Assembly: GCA_903896015.1 (NCBI GenBank)
Contig: CAITWF010000050.1
Span: 1 to 35,913, forward strand
Direction of reading: 5' to 3'
Origin: an uncultured Opitutia bacterium
Lineage (GTDB): Bacteria; Verrucomicrobiota; Verrucomicrobiia; Opitutales; Opitutaceae
DNA length: 35,913 bases
Translations under genes and position numbers: made by a program
In this document: piece after piece, positions 1 through 6,514 of the stretch
Position numbering within the stretch: the stretch's first letter is position 1
Layout: the number at the start of each line of letters is the position of its first letter
Notes under the pieces: generated by a model
What the model saw: the letters and a program-made list of their open reading frames with translations, nothing else
What the model was told of the DNA's origin: nothing
Databases searched by the model: none

Positions 1-87
1 CCGACGAGACGCCACAGCTCGCTCGGTCAGATCTCACCTGTGGCCTACGAAATACAACAACAACCGAAAGACATCAAAGCCGCCTGA
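1..87 (+). CDS. IS3-family transposase OrfB, C-terminal 28 residues (partial at window edge)
   Basis: Frame 1 is open from the window edge to TGA at 85-87 and reads RRHSSLGQISPVAYE followed by a short lysine- and glutamine-rich tail. The RRHSxLG...SPxxYE pattern is the characteristic C-terminus of IS3 OrfB DDE transposases, lying just after the integrase core. The catalytic residues are outside the window, so activity cannot be judged. It is read as a real transposase tail because motif, stop position and the adjoining IS end agree. Confidence 0.75.
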   Translation, partial: PTRRHSSLGQISPVAYEIQQQPKDIKAA

Positions 88-117
88 ATTGGTGTCCATT
101 CTTTCGAGGCAAGCCCA
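1..117 (+). mobile_element. Right end of an IS3-family insertion sequence (partial)
   Basis: The first 87 bases encode the tail of an IS3-type transposase. They are followed by a short non-coding end containing ggtgtccattctttcgaggc and finishing near aagccca. IS3 elements typically end with a terminal repeat containing GTGTCC a few bases after the orfB stop codon, and this arrangement fits. The rest of the element lies left of the window, so neither the left repeat nor a target duplication can be seen. The exact outer boundary is estimated. Confidence 0.6.
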
Positions 118-367
118 GACCGGGGCAAGGAGCGTTGAGCGTTAGACGACGGGAGACTTCGGCTCTATGCCACGATCTCGTCATCGTTCGCGACGGCGTC
201 AGACACCGAACCAACAGTCGCCAGCACGCGTATCATCTACCGACGAGCGCCGATTCGGGTATAAGCGTGTACGCGGGTTGATTCCGTGTTTTCGGGGAAC
301 GTTCTAATCAACCCCGAGGGAAACGATCGCGAAACGGGGGAAATCGTGACCGACGGGGCACGTCGGA
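118..367. other. Non-coding gap between IS end and fic
   Basis: No convincing gene, RNA or repeat was seen here. A short open frame on the plus strand starting at 286 overlaps the end of the Fic gene and has no recognisable motif. The stretch may be a remnant of whatever the IS3 element landed in. Confidence 0.4.
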
Positions 368-1558
368 TTATTCCGCTGCGCCATGGCCAACCGGGAAGAG
401 TTTTGGAAAATAGGTATCCAATACCTTCGCCGGCAGAGCCAGTTTCACGGGAGCCTTGTGAGTCGGGGACTGAAGTAATCCGGCTTTGATGGTCAGGCTG
501 AGAATGGCCTGCCCGGTGCGGCCACTGGCACCGACGATTCGACCGGCTTCACCGCGTTCGAACTGCCCACGGAGGAGTGCTTCGCGGAGGAGAAGAAAGA
601 CGCGGTCGGCATGTTTCTCCACCTCAGGGTCCGCCACGTGGACGTAATGTTCGATTCGGCGTTCGAGTCCATTGAGGTCCAGGATTTTTTCCATGAATGC
701 GATTTGGTCGATCATGGTTCGCAGGACGAATTCGCAAAATTCCCAAAGGGCGATTTCACTCAAATGGCCGCGGCCGTCGTCCGCCCGTGAACTGCTACGT
801 TCCTGGTCGGCGTTCGAGAGGCGGGCATAATATTCCTTTCGGAAGACGGCCAGGCCGCGTGACAACGACCACAACCCCCCACCGTCGATACCTAATTGGC
901 GAATGAGCGTGTCGGAGAAAAGTCGGACCACGCGACCGTTGCCGTCCCGGAAAGGATGGATCCACGCAATGCGATGATGGCTGGCGCCAATGGCGATTAT
1001 TCGTTGGATGCGGGACAAGTCGGCAGATTCATACCGGCTCTGAAAGTGACCGAGCATCGGAGCAACGAGGCTGTGCTCGGGCGGAACGTGAGTGCCAACC
1101 TGCACGTCGTTGTTTCGAAGTTCGCCGGGGACCAGTGGCGTCTCCTCCCCATTTATCGTCGTGGCGACACGCATCTCTGCGGGCAGGGCCTCGTAGAAGT
1201 GACGATGAAGGCCGCAGATGAAATCCTGGCCGTGGGGCGCATCGGTTGATGTTTGCGCCCACCGCTGGACCTCGAGGTGGGCCAGCGCCAGTTTTTGCAG
1301 ATTCCGTTTTTTTGGCTCGGCCGAAAAATCCTTTTTCAACGCGGCTTCGATGTCGCGAACTTTGGTCTGCTGGCCCTCGATCAGGTTCGAGTAGTAGCAG
1401 TGCATCCACCGCGTGATTTCAGACAGATCGGTGTGGAGCGGTTCGCGGATTATTGCCGAAAGTCGCGCCGATGATTCCAATACGGTGCACGCCAAATCTT
1501 CCAACGGCTTCAGCTTTTGCGTCGGAATGATGGGTTCAATGGCAGTCTTGGAGAGCAT
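368..1558 (-). CDS. Fic-domain protein adenylyltransferase, class II autoinhibited type
   Basis: Fic proteins transfer AMP (or another nucleotide moiety) from NTPs to hydroxyl side chains of target proteins. The 396-residue product has the full catalytic motif HPFRDGNGR at residues 201-209, with His201 as the catalytic base and the Asp/Gly/Asn/Arg that hold the nucleotide phosphates and Mg. Near the N-terminus residues 57-62 read SNLIEG, matching the (S/T)xxxE(G/N) inhibitory helix of class II Fic proteins, in which the Glu blocks productive ATP binding. The C-terminal third (about 300-385) looks like a winged-helix segment, common in long bacterial Fic proteins. No separate antitoxin gene is adjacent, consistent with built-in inhibition. 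It lies between an IS3 end and a broken partition gene, which suggests accessory DNA. Target unknown. Confidence 0.9.
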   Translation of the reverse strand: MLSKTAIEPIIPTQKLKPLEDLACTVLESSARLSAIIREPLHTDLSEITRWMHCYYSNLIEGQQTKVRDIEAALKKDFSAEPKKRNLQKLALAHLEVQRWAQTSTDAPHGQDFICGLHRHFYEALPAEMRVATTINGEETPLVPGELRNNDVQVGTHVPPEHSLVAPMLGHFQSRYESADLSRIQRIIAIGASHHRIAWIHPFRDGNGRVVRLFSDTLIRQLGIDGGGLWSLSRGLAVFRKEYYARLSNADQERSSSRADDGRGHLSEIALWEFCEFVLRTMIDQIAFMEKILDLNGLERRIEHYVHVADPEVEKHADRVFLLLREALLRGQFERGEAGRIVGASGRTGQAILSLTIKAGLLQSPTHKAPVKLALPAKVLDTYFPKLFPVGHGAAE

Positions 1559-1563
1559 GCTTA

Positions 1564-1603
1564 ATTACCAGTTATTTTGCTGGTTCGGTTGCCGGTTGGT
1601 AAT
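1564..1603 (-). promoter_or_regulatory. Possible operator upstream of fic (spaced inverted repeat)
   Basis: ATTACCA at 1564-1570 is matched by TGGTAAT at 1597-1603, just upstream of the Fic start codon at 1558. The arms are seven bases long and perfectly complementary, with a 26-base spacer. Placement would suit autoregulation by the Fic protein's C-terminal winged helix, but arms this short can occur by chance. Confidence 0.2.
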
Positions 1604-1686
1604 AATCCCTAGCACCCTCTAAGCAGCAACTTAAAAATCGTAGGTCTGCGTTACGCGTGCGTATCTTGCTGGTTCCCCTGCCAGTT

Positions 1687-2097
1687 CTATTGCGGGTTGC
1701 CCCCGACGAGAGGAGTCCGCCCACCCGCGCCGCGGACGGACCCCACAATTTCGTCGTGCGCGATGCCGAGCACCGCCTTCGCTTTGCTGCCGCGTGCGAG
1801 TTGATCGGCCGGGGTGCCGATGATGAGCGCGTCGGCGTAGGCACCGGCATAGTTGTTGGCCGACACCATGAGCTGCTCCATGTCGATTTGCCGAACCGCT
1901 TTCGCCTTCTTGAAAAGGCGGAGGGCCGCCGAGGTGATGGGCTTGTCTTTCAACAGTTCGATGGCGTCGGGATGAATCCCCTCCAGCAGACTGAAATTCG
2001 ACCTGATCTTGCTGACGTCGATGTCGAGCGCCTTGGCGATCTGCTCCCCATTGGGGTCTCCGTTCGCGGTAGTTCGCCCCTGTTCGCCGGTGTTCAC
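1687..2097 (-). pseudogene. RepB/ParB-like partition protein, C-terminal fragment
   Basis: The 136-residue frame contains SLLEGIHPDAIELLKDKP followed by ALRLFKKAKAVRQIDMEQLM and NNYAGAYADALIIGTPADQL. This is the pattern of the RepB plasmid-partition domain found C-terminal to the ParB/Spo0J nuclease-like fold in chromosomal and plasmid relatives. The ParB N-terminal domain is absent: going upstream, the coding sequence runs straight into the 150-bp tRNA-derived repeat (from 2062), whose bases supply the apparent first dozen codons. It is therefore read as a gene decapitated by the recombination that created the repeat. The full-length protein would act in DNA segregation or as a DNA-binding regulator of mobile elements. 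Function of the remnant is unlikely. Confidence 0.6.
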
Positions 2098-2120
2098 GGG
2101 AAATGACCGGCAAGCGCGTT

Positions 2121-2161
2121 AAAAACAAAACTCCCTCGTAGTCCGAGGACATACGAGGGAG
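2121..2161 (-). terminator. Rho-independent terminator, duplicated copy
   Basis: On the minus strand CTCCCTCGTA (complement of 2152-2161) pairs perfectly with TACGAGGGAG (complement of 2131-2140), followed by TTTTGTTTTT. It is a duplicate of the terminator behind the intact initiator tRNA gene at 6814-6855. Here it follows the severed tRNA half. Confidence 0.85.
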
Positions 2162-2165
2162 AAAT

Positions 2166-2211
2166 TGGGTGCAGGGGTTGGATTTGAACCAACGACCTTC
2201 AGGTTATGAGC
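2166..2211 (-). pseudogene. Severed 3' part of initiator tRNA-Met
   Basis: These 46 bases are identical to the 3' end of the tRNA gene at 6860-6936: anticodon loop from the CAT onward, 3' anticodon strand, variable loop, T arm, acceptor strand and encoded CCA. Beyond 2211 the sequence no longer supplies a D arm or 5' acceptor strand, so no functional tRNA can form. It marks the distal boundary of the island. Confidence 0.9.
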
Positions 2212-2316
2212 ACGACAGCACTATGCTGTTAGTAAACGACTAAAGTAATTTTTACACCAAGAATTGGGAAAACTTGGGCCGGATTTTCGGAGCGCGGCTT
2301 GACTGGCCCGCTACAG

Positions 2317-2331
2317 GTAATACGGTATTAC
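2317..2331. promoter_or_regulatory. Palindromic operator at the toxin-antitoxin start
   Basis: GTAATAC-G-GTATTAC is a perfect 15-bp palindrome ending two bases before the antitoxin ATG at 2334. Antitoxins of VapBC-type modules commonly repress their own operon by binding such sites. Its position over the ribosome-binding region would also block translation initiation complexes or a promoter just upstream. Confidence 0.6.
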
Positions 2332-2333
2332 TG

Positions 2334-2573
2334 ATGCCGACCCTAACGTTCAAAGTCTCGCCGGAGGAGGCACGAGCGATCCGCGCCCGCGCAAGCGCCG
2401 AAAAAGCATCGGTTTCAGCGTTCTTGCGCCGGCGGGTGCTGGATCAGAAGCCGAAGCGCCAGCGCAAGCTCATCCTCAAAAAGCACCCGATATCTGGGTT
2501 ATGCTTTAACGCGACCCCCGGCCGGCCCGTGGCGCAGGAGGAGATTGATGCCGCGCTCGCGGAGTTCCCGTGA
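2334..2573 (+). CDS. Antitoxin of a VapBC-type module (ribbon-helix-helix-like)
   Basis: The 79-residue product opens MPTLTFKVSPEEARAIRARA, a short beta strand followed by a helix, as in ribbon-helix-helix DNA-binding antitoxins such as CopG or plasmid VapB. The rest is basic (KPKRQRKLILKK) with an acidic C-terminus (EEIDAALAEF) of the sort that wraps the toxin active site. The start at 2334 is preferred over an upstream in-frame start at 2274 because family similarity begins there and the operator palindrome sits just before it. Its stop overlaps the toxin start by four bases (GTGA), giving translational coupling. It should neutralise the PIN toxin and repress the operon. Confidence 0.7.
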   Translation: MPTLTFKVSPEEARAIRARASAEKASVSAFLRRRVLDQKPKRQRKLILKKHPISGLCFNATPGRPVAQEEIDAALAEFP

Positions 2574-2941
2574 AATACCTGCTCGACGTCAACGCGCTCG
2601 TTGCTTGGAGCCAGCAACGCGCTCCGCACCATAACCGGTTTCATTCCTGGGCTGCGGCGCAAGGGCTCGATGAACTGGCCACCTGTGCGCACTCCGAGCT
2701 GGGCTTCATTCGGGTATCGATGCAGGTGTTCGGCGACACGCTTCCTGAGGCGCAGGCACAGCTCACCGCAATGAAACGCCAGGCGGGCGGATTTATCGCG
2801 GCGGCGCCTTCACCGAAGCTTCCCGCCTGGGCCGCGACGGCGGCCAAAACCTCCGATGCCTATCTCGCCCAAGTTGCCGCGGCCGCGGGGCTGACGCTCG
2901 CGACCTTCGACCAAAGTATTCCGAGTGCGGTGCTCATCTGA
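2570..2941 (+). CDS. vapC: PIN-domain ribonuclease toxin, VapC-type
   Basis: The 123-residue protein has the acidic residues of the PIN fold in order: Asp6 in LLDVNALVAW, Glu43 in CAHSELGFIRV, Asp96 in KTSDAYLAQVA and Asp114 in LTLATFDQSI. PIN toxins use these to bind Mg or Mn and cleave RNA, often tRNA or rRNA. Length is normal for VapC. The GTG start at 2570 overlaps the antitoxin stop, so the pair is translated together. The subgroup with TSDAYLAxxA and TFD is common in Verrucomicrobia, Proteobacteria and mycobacteria. The natural RNA target cannot be read from sequence. All four catalytic positions are present, so the toxin is probably active. Confidence 0.85.
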   Translation: MKYLLDVNALVAWSQQRAPHHNRFHSWAAAQGLDELATCAHSELGFIRVSMQVFGDTLPEAQAQLTAMKRQAGGFIAAAPSPKLPAWAATAAKTSDAYLAQVAAAAGLTLATFDQSIPSAVLI

Positions 2942-2986
2942 TAAGAACTTCAATCGCCCCTGGTCTCGAACGGCAGTTTGGTGCTT

Positions 2987-3187
2987 CTATTCTTGAGCTT
3001 CTTCCCCGGCCTTAAGCCGTGCGAACGATTCAAAATCGATTCGTTCCAACCAGAACTCGACGAACTCATGTTCGGAGTTGGCCTGCTGATGGCGGGCGAT
3101 GATCGCCGTCGCACGACTCATGGAAATGCGGGTGAGTCGGATGACCTCAAGCGCCTGCGCACCATTGTTCATGCTAGAGACCAGCAC
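2987..3187 (-). CDS. Short hypothetical frame, possibly a gene remnant
   Basis: A 66-residue frame from GTG at 3187 contains SMNNGAQALEVIRLTRISMS and later EFVEFWLERIDFESFARL. The composition (helical, balanced charge) looks more protein-like than a typical chance frame in this DNA, and the in-frame reading extends seven codons upstream to a stop. No family is recognised. It lies convergent to the PIN toxin gene, 45 bases from its stop, in a degraded part of the island. It may be the C-terminal remnant of a longer gene or not a gene at all. Confidence 0.25.
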   Translation of the reverse strand: MLVSSMNNGAQALEVIRLTRISMSRATAIIARHQQANSEHEFVEFWLERIDFESFARLKAGEEAQE

Positions 3188-3221
3188 GGTGAAAACATCG
3201 CGTATCTAAGGTCGGGACCTG

Positions 3222-3282
3222 GTATGAAGGTTTGGCCGACCCGGCCTGCCGACGGACGACTCAGCGAGGCGAATCTTCATAC
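3222..3282. repeat. Nested inverted repeat in island spacer
   Basis: GTATGAAG (3222-3229) is perfectly complementary to CTTCATAC (3275-3282). Inside lies a second perfect hairpin, GGCCG (3234-3238), ACC, CGGCC (3242-3246). It lacks a T-run, so it is not an intrinsic terminator. It could be a relic of a small mobile repeat or a recombination site, or chance. Confidence 0.35.
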
Positions 3283-3401
3283 GTTGGAGGCATGCTGGCC
3301 TGACCAGTCGAAGGAGGTCCGAAGCACTCGACCGTACACGGCACACTGCCGGGGCGGCGATGGACGCGGCTAAAAGCATGTGGACGGAAGAGCTTGAAAG
3401 A

Positions 3402-3728
3402 CTACCTGGAACCAGAGGAGGTGATCAGTTCCAGGCTCAGTAAAAACCGCTCGATATCCTGATACATCTGTTTCTGACGCTCAATTCCCTTTCCATCCTT
3501 AGCGTTTTGACTTGTCGGGCTGTGCGGAGCGTCGGGAAAGGTGATAAGTGAGCAACAGTTGCCGGAGGCCTTCATTTTTTCGACGAACACGACGGAATTA
3601 CTGTAGTCCACCACCTCGTCCCCGGTACCATGAAACACAATCGTAGGTGGCATCTTGGTGGGCATTTGGTCCGTAACGGAAAGAGCTGTTGCGCGCGCGC
3701 TATCGCCACCAAAGGGCTTCCCCTTTCT
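3402..3728 (-). pseudogene. Alpha/beta hydrolase (esterase-like), C-terminal remnant
   Basis: The frame carries KPFGGDSARA, then PPTIVFHGTGDEVVDYSNS and ITFPDAPHS, the C-terminal half of a secreted esterase or dienelactone-hydrolase-like alpha/beta hydrolase. The HGTxDxxV loop holds the catalytic Asp and the final His is present. The nucleophile elbow (GxSxG) and everything N-terminal to it are missing. The coding pattern continues upstream of the first Met (3665) to a stop at 3729-3731 without a start codon, which marks it as a truncated gene rather than a short one. The full-length family deacetylates or hydrolyses esters, often of plant polysaccharides. The remnant should be inactive. Confidence 0.6.
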
Positions 3729-4004
3729 TCATGCTGAATCTCCCGCTCTAAGTCGTCGCCATCGTGCAGATATCGTTGATGTTTTGTTCTTCATAAGATG
3801 ATGCCTTGTGCATCAACGGGATTTTACCGAACTCTCGAAATCTCAGCCGCCCAAAAAGCACTCGGCTCGAGCGTCGCAGGTGCGAAAGATTCTTGCGGAC
3901 ACCAAAAGATTACCACGTCGGCGCGCGTCCGCGGGAGCCACCCGTGAGCTAGTGACGAGGGCCCATCTGAGTGAAAATAAAGAGCCCTGCACCCAATCAT
4001 ATGA

Positions 4005-4490
4005 CTACTTCATCGCTGCAATGTCATCCCACATCGCCTTGAGGTCTTCATCCTCGAGCGCCGCCTTCTTCCACTGTTTGTCCATTTTGCACGCGATGTG
4101 CAGACGCCGCTTGGCCTCGGTTTGATCGCCAAGAAGACAGAAGTAGCAGCTCAGGTTGTAGTGAATCAGCGCGGATTTCTTCCCGTGAATCGGTTCGGCC
4201 TCAAGTAGCACAGCTTTTGCGGTTGCGATCATATTGCGCTCGCGGAGGGCGAAGGCCCATGAAATCCAACCGTGCTCGTCCTCGGGCTGGCGGCGTGCCA
4301 GTTGTTCGCCGAAGTCGACCACCATGTCCCATTCCTTCCGCGCCATGTGGAGTTCGATGCGCACGGCCAACACCTCGGGCAGAGCCCAATCTTTCGGTGG
4401 AATGAGTGCAATTTCCTCCGTTGCCTCCTTGACCATGCCCAAGGCAAGGTAGCCGGACGCGTGCTCAAGGTGGCGGCGAGTCGAGATCAT
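4005..4490 (-). CDS. TPR-repeat protein of unknown function
   Basis: The 161-residue product (start MISTRRHLEHASGYLALGM) is made of helical pairs of tetratricopeptide type: ASGYLALGMVKEATEEIALI, a second around VLAVRIELHMARKEWDMVVD, a third around WISWAFALRERNMIATAKAV, and a fourth around IHYNLSCYFCLLGDQTEAKR. The C-terminal CKMDKQWKKAALEDEDLKAM is recurrent in small bacterial TPR proteins. Start 4490 is chosen over 4535 because the earlier start would overlap the upstream gene and adds non-TPR sequence. It follows the EF-Tu-domain-like gene by 16 bases on the same strand, so the two are probably co-transcribed. It should be a cytoplasmic protein-interaction module. Intact, unlike several neighbours in the island. 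Confidence 0.7.
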   Translation of the reverse strand: MISTRRHLEHASGYLALGMVKEATEEIALIPPKDWALPEVLAVRIELHMARKEWDMVVDFGEQLARRQPEDEHGWISWAFALRERNMIATAKAVLLEAEPIHGKKSALIHYNLSCYFCLLGDQTEAKRRLHIACKMDKQWKKAALEDEDLKAMWDDIAAMK

Positions 4491-4506
4491 CGAATAATTC
4501 GTCAGG

Positions 4507-4800
4507 CTAAGCCAGCACGCCCAATGTTGTGCCATATCCCCACCGCCCGCCTTCCCACAAATCGAATTGTGTACCAGCGGGAAAATGCGCTACCGCCTCC
4601 GGCGCGTGAAACATGACCTCACAGTTTACCGCGGCGCCGCCCGGCACGAGCGGACCCGTGGGAAAGATAGCAGCTTCAAAATGACGGCGTCCCGGCGACA
4701 CGAGCACGGTTATAAATTCCGCCGCCGGCGGAGACGCCTTGCGCCCGCCGGTGGGCGCGAGTAGAGTGAGTTGGACTCGGAGATGGCGGGCCGCGGGCAT
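4507..4800 (-). CDS. Small protein resembling EF-Tu domain III
   Basis: The 97-residue product starts MPAARHLRVQLTLLAPTGGRK and ends AGTQFDLWEGGRWGYGTTLG. In elongation factor Tu the third (C-terminal) beta-barrel begins with a strand followed by EGGRxxP and ends G..F.IREGGRTVG.G.V; the order and spacing here match that scheme, as in many short stand-alone bacterial proteins annotated as EF-Tu-like hypotheticals. There is no GTPase domain, so it is not a translation factor. Start 4800 is preferred over 4866 because AAGGAAGTC directly precedes it and similarity begins there. It heads a two-gene unit with the TPR protein downstream. Role unknown; the resemblance is by pattern only. Confidence 0.5.
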   Translation of the reverse strand: MPAARHLRVQLTLLAPTGGRKASPPAAEFITVLVSPGRRHFEAAIFPTGPLVPGGAAVNCEVMFHAPEAVAHFPAGTQFDLWEGGRWGYGTTLGVLA

Positions 4801-5062
4801 GACTTCCTTAATGTGAGATCCGGGCGAATGGCGCCACTTCCATTGTGATCCGTGTTTTGCCGCCAAATCCGCTACTGAGGCAACGGCGGTGGTGGGGTCC
4901 AGGCAGGCTCACAGTGCTGTCGTGCAGAAGTGCTTCGTATTTGAAACGCACGGTTTCGAGTCGTGAGCGCTTAGTCACTGGCCGCTTTGTTCTCGTAGGC
5001 CTAGAGGGCATGCTTGATATTGCGCCATTCCCTTTCCCGTAACCCCTCACGGAAGTAAATCC

Positions 5063-6328
5063 ATGATTGCCATGCTAAAATCCGGGATAGACCAACTCCG
5101 GCTCATTTCTTTCCTGTGCTTGGCGAGTTGCGCTGCTTGGGCCTCTACGCCCCCCGAAGAATCGCCCAAATCCGGAGGGTCTGTATCGGAACTAAAAGCT
5201 AGGGTCACGTCTCACGGATATCCTGCAATCTTTCAGGCTTGGTCCCCTGCCGAAAAACTCAATCAGGCGCCCAGAACCGCGATCTCCTTATCGACCATCG
5301 AGGATTCGTTGCAGACCGCGGCGCGCCACGACCTCATATTTGAAGGGCTGTCTGCCTTTGGTCTGGTCGGGAATAACCCGGTGAACCTAGGGCTGAGCAC
5401 TGGGTTTACTCCGGAAAGCGTGAAGAAGGCGCTGGCGCTCAGGGCAAAGATATTGGCACTAAATCCGAAAGCGGTGCTCCTGGGCGAGATTCGGTATCAT
5501 GATGCCCAATCGGGATACTTTCCGGACGATTCACCCTGGTGGCTTCGTGACCAGTCGGGCGACCGCGTCCGCAAGACCGCCGGAACGTCCTTGAAAGGCT
5601 TTTTCCTCCTAGATCTTTCCCAGCCAGACTTGCAGGACCAGATTGCAAAGCTCTGTGCCGCAGCGATTGCTACAGGCGCATTGGATGGCTGCATGTTGGA
5701 TTGGTGGTCCAAGGAAACGCCGGAACTCGTCGGGATGGCCCGGAAAATCCGCGACAAGATCGGCGAGCGCGGCCTCATCTTGGTGAACGTCAACGGGCAC
5801 GTCCCAAAACTGTCGGCGCCATTTATCAATGGGATGTTCATGGAAGGCTTTGGTGCGCCGTTTTTTTCAGATTGGAAAATGGCCGTGAACAATCTGCAGT
5901 GGGCCGCAGATCATTTGCGGCCGCCGGCGTTCACCGCGCTCGAGATGTGGTATCCCAATGGCACCCCGGTTTCGGGGACCAGTGGCCGAAACGATCTGGC
6001 GCGAATGCGGTTTGCAACCACGCTCAGCCTGTGTAATTCAGACGGATACGTGCTTTATGCAGATCCCTTCCCTACGCCCGGTCATCCTCATGACTGGTAT
6101 TCTTTTTGGAAACCAACGCTAGGTGCGCCAATTGAGTCCGCGGGGCGAATCAACGGTGACGGGGCCTACGTTAGAAACTTCAAGAATGGCACGGTGCTTT
6201 TCAATCCTCCGGACAATAAGTTGGTCACTCTCGTATTTGAGGTTCCCGTAACAAGACAATCGACCCAAGAGGTTGGGACGCAGTTTTCGGTTCCACCCGG
6301 CGATGGTGACATTTTTGTCGTTAGGTAA
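5063..6328 (+). CDS. Putative glycoside hydrolase lipoprotein (GHL15-like TIM barrel)
   Basis: The 421-residue protein begins with a signal sequence whose hydrophobic core ends in LASC (20-23), a good lipobox, so lipid anchoring at Cys23 is likely. The body resembles the hypothetical glycosyl hydrolase group GHL15 and related alpha-amylase-superfamily barrels: alternating strands such as PKAVLLGEIRYHDA, GFFLLDLSQPD, GALDGCMLDWW (Asp208, Asp213), RGLILVNVNG and NGMFMEGFGAPF (Glu261). Acidic residues at strand ends (Asp213, Glu261) are candidate catalytic groups. DSPWWLRD and a terminal beta-sandwich (about 370-421) complete it. It stands alone on the plus strand inside the tRNA island. Substrate is not known for this group; a role in extracellular polysaccharide turnover is a guess. 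Confidence 0.65.
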   Translation: MIAMLKSGIDQLRLISFLCLASCAAWASTPPEESPKSGGSVSELKARVTSHGYPAIFQAWSPAEKLNQAPRTAISLSTIEDSLQTAARHDLIFEGLSAFGLVGNNPVNLGLSTGFTPESVKKALALRAKILALNPKAVLLGEIRYHDAQSGYFPDDSPWWLRDQSGDRVRKTAGTSLKGFFLLDLSQPDLQDQIAKLCAAAIATGALDGCMLDWWSKETPELVGMARKIRDKIGERGLILVNVNGHVPKLSAPFINGMFMEGFGAPFFSDWKMAVNNLQWAADHLRPPAFTALEMWYPNGTPVSGTSGRNDLARMRFATTLSLCNSDGYVLYADPFPTPGHPHDWYSFWKPTLGAPIESAGRINGDGAYVRNFKNGTVLFNPPDNKLVTLVFEVPVTRQSTQEVGTQFSVPPGDGDIFVVR

Positions 6329-6514
6329 TCAGTGCAGGTTCGCCGACAAACGCACCTGTCTGTTGCCAGAACGTTCCTTTTTTAAACCATCTAATTTTCG
6401 CTGTGCAATAGCTCGTGGCTGACAGAGCTAGCTATTTTGGGGAAGGGCCGGGCTTCACGTCCGAGAATCCCACCGAGCAACGCCGGTTCGGTCTTCTGGT
6501 CCAAAATGTGTGAG

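Larger units (their letters stand above)
2062..2211. repeat. 150-bp direct repeat, left copy (att-like, distal end of island)
   Basis: This aligns without gaps to 6756-6905. By eye there are 11 differences in 150 bases, with only one in the last 91. It contains the 3' 46 bases of an initiator tRNA gene, the tRNA terminator hairpin and further downstream sequence including the tandem motif gttcgccggtgttcacggg. The identity breaks exactly at the anticodon loop of the tRNA (2211/6905), a normal crossover zone for tyrosine recombinases that use tRNA genes. Confidence 0.9.

Noticed and set aside
1631-2152. A minus-strand frame of 173 residues starting MSSDYEGVLF, with a similar start in a frame at 6664-6846
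   Set aside because: The shared beginning is simply the tRNA terminator hairpin and repeat being translated in both copies; the rest is arginine-rich sequence in the wrong frame of the RepB fragment or of the island edge.
3808-4125. A 105-residue plus-strand frame, basic at its N-terminus
   Set aside because: The second half is antisense to the TPR gene and no family is recognised; it was not supported as a gene. The stretch 3729-4004 otherwise shows nothing.
4801-5062. A short gene or structured RNA between the EF-Tu-like gene and the GHL15-like gene
   Set aside because: Small frames on both strands overlap each other and have no motif; the 262 bases probably hold only the two divergent promoters.
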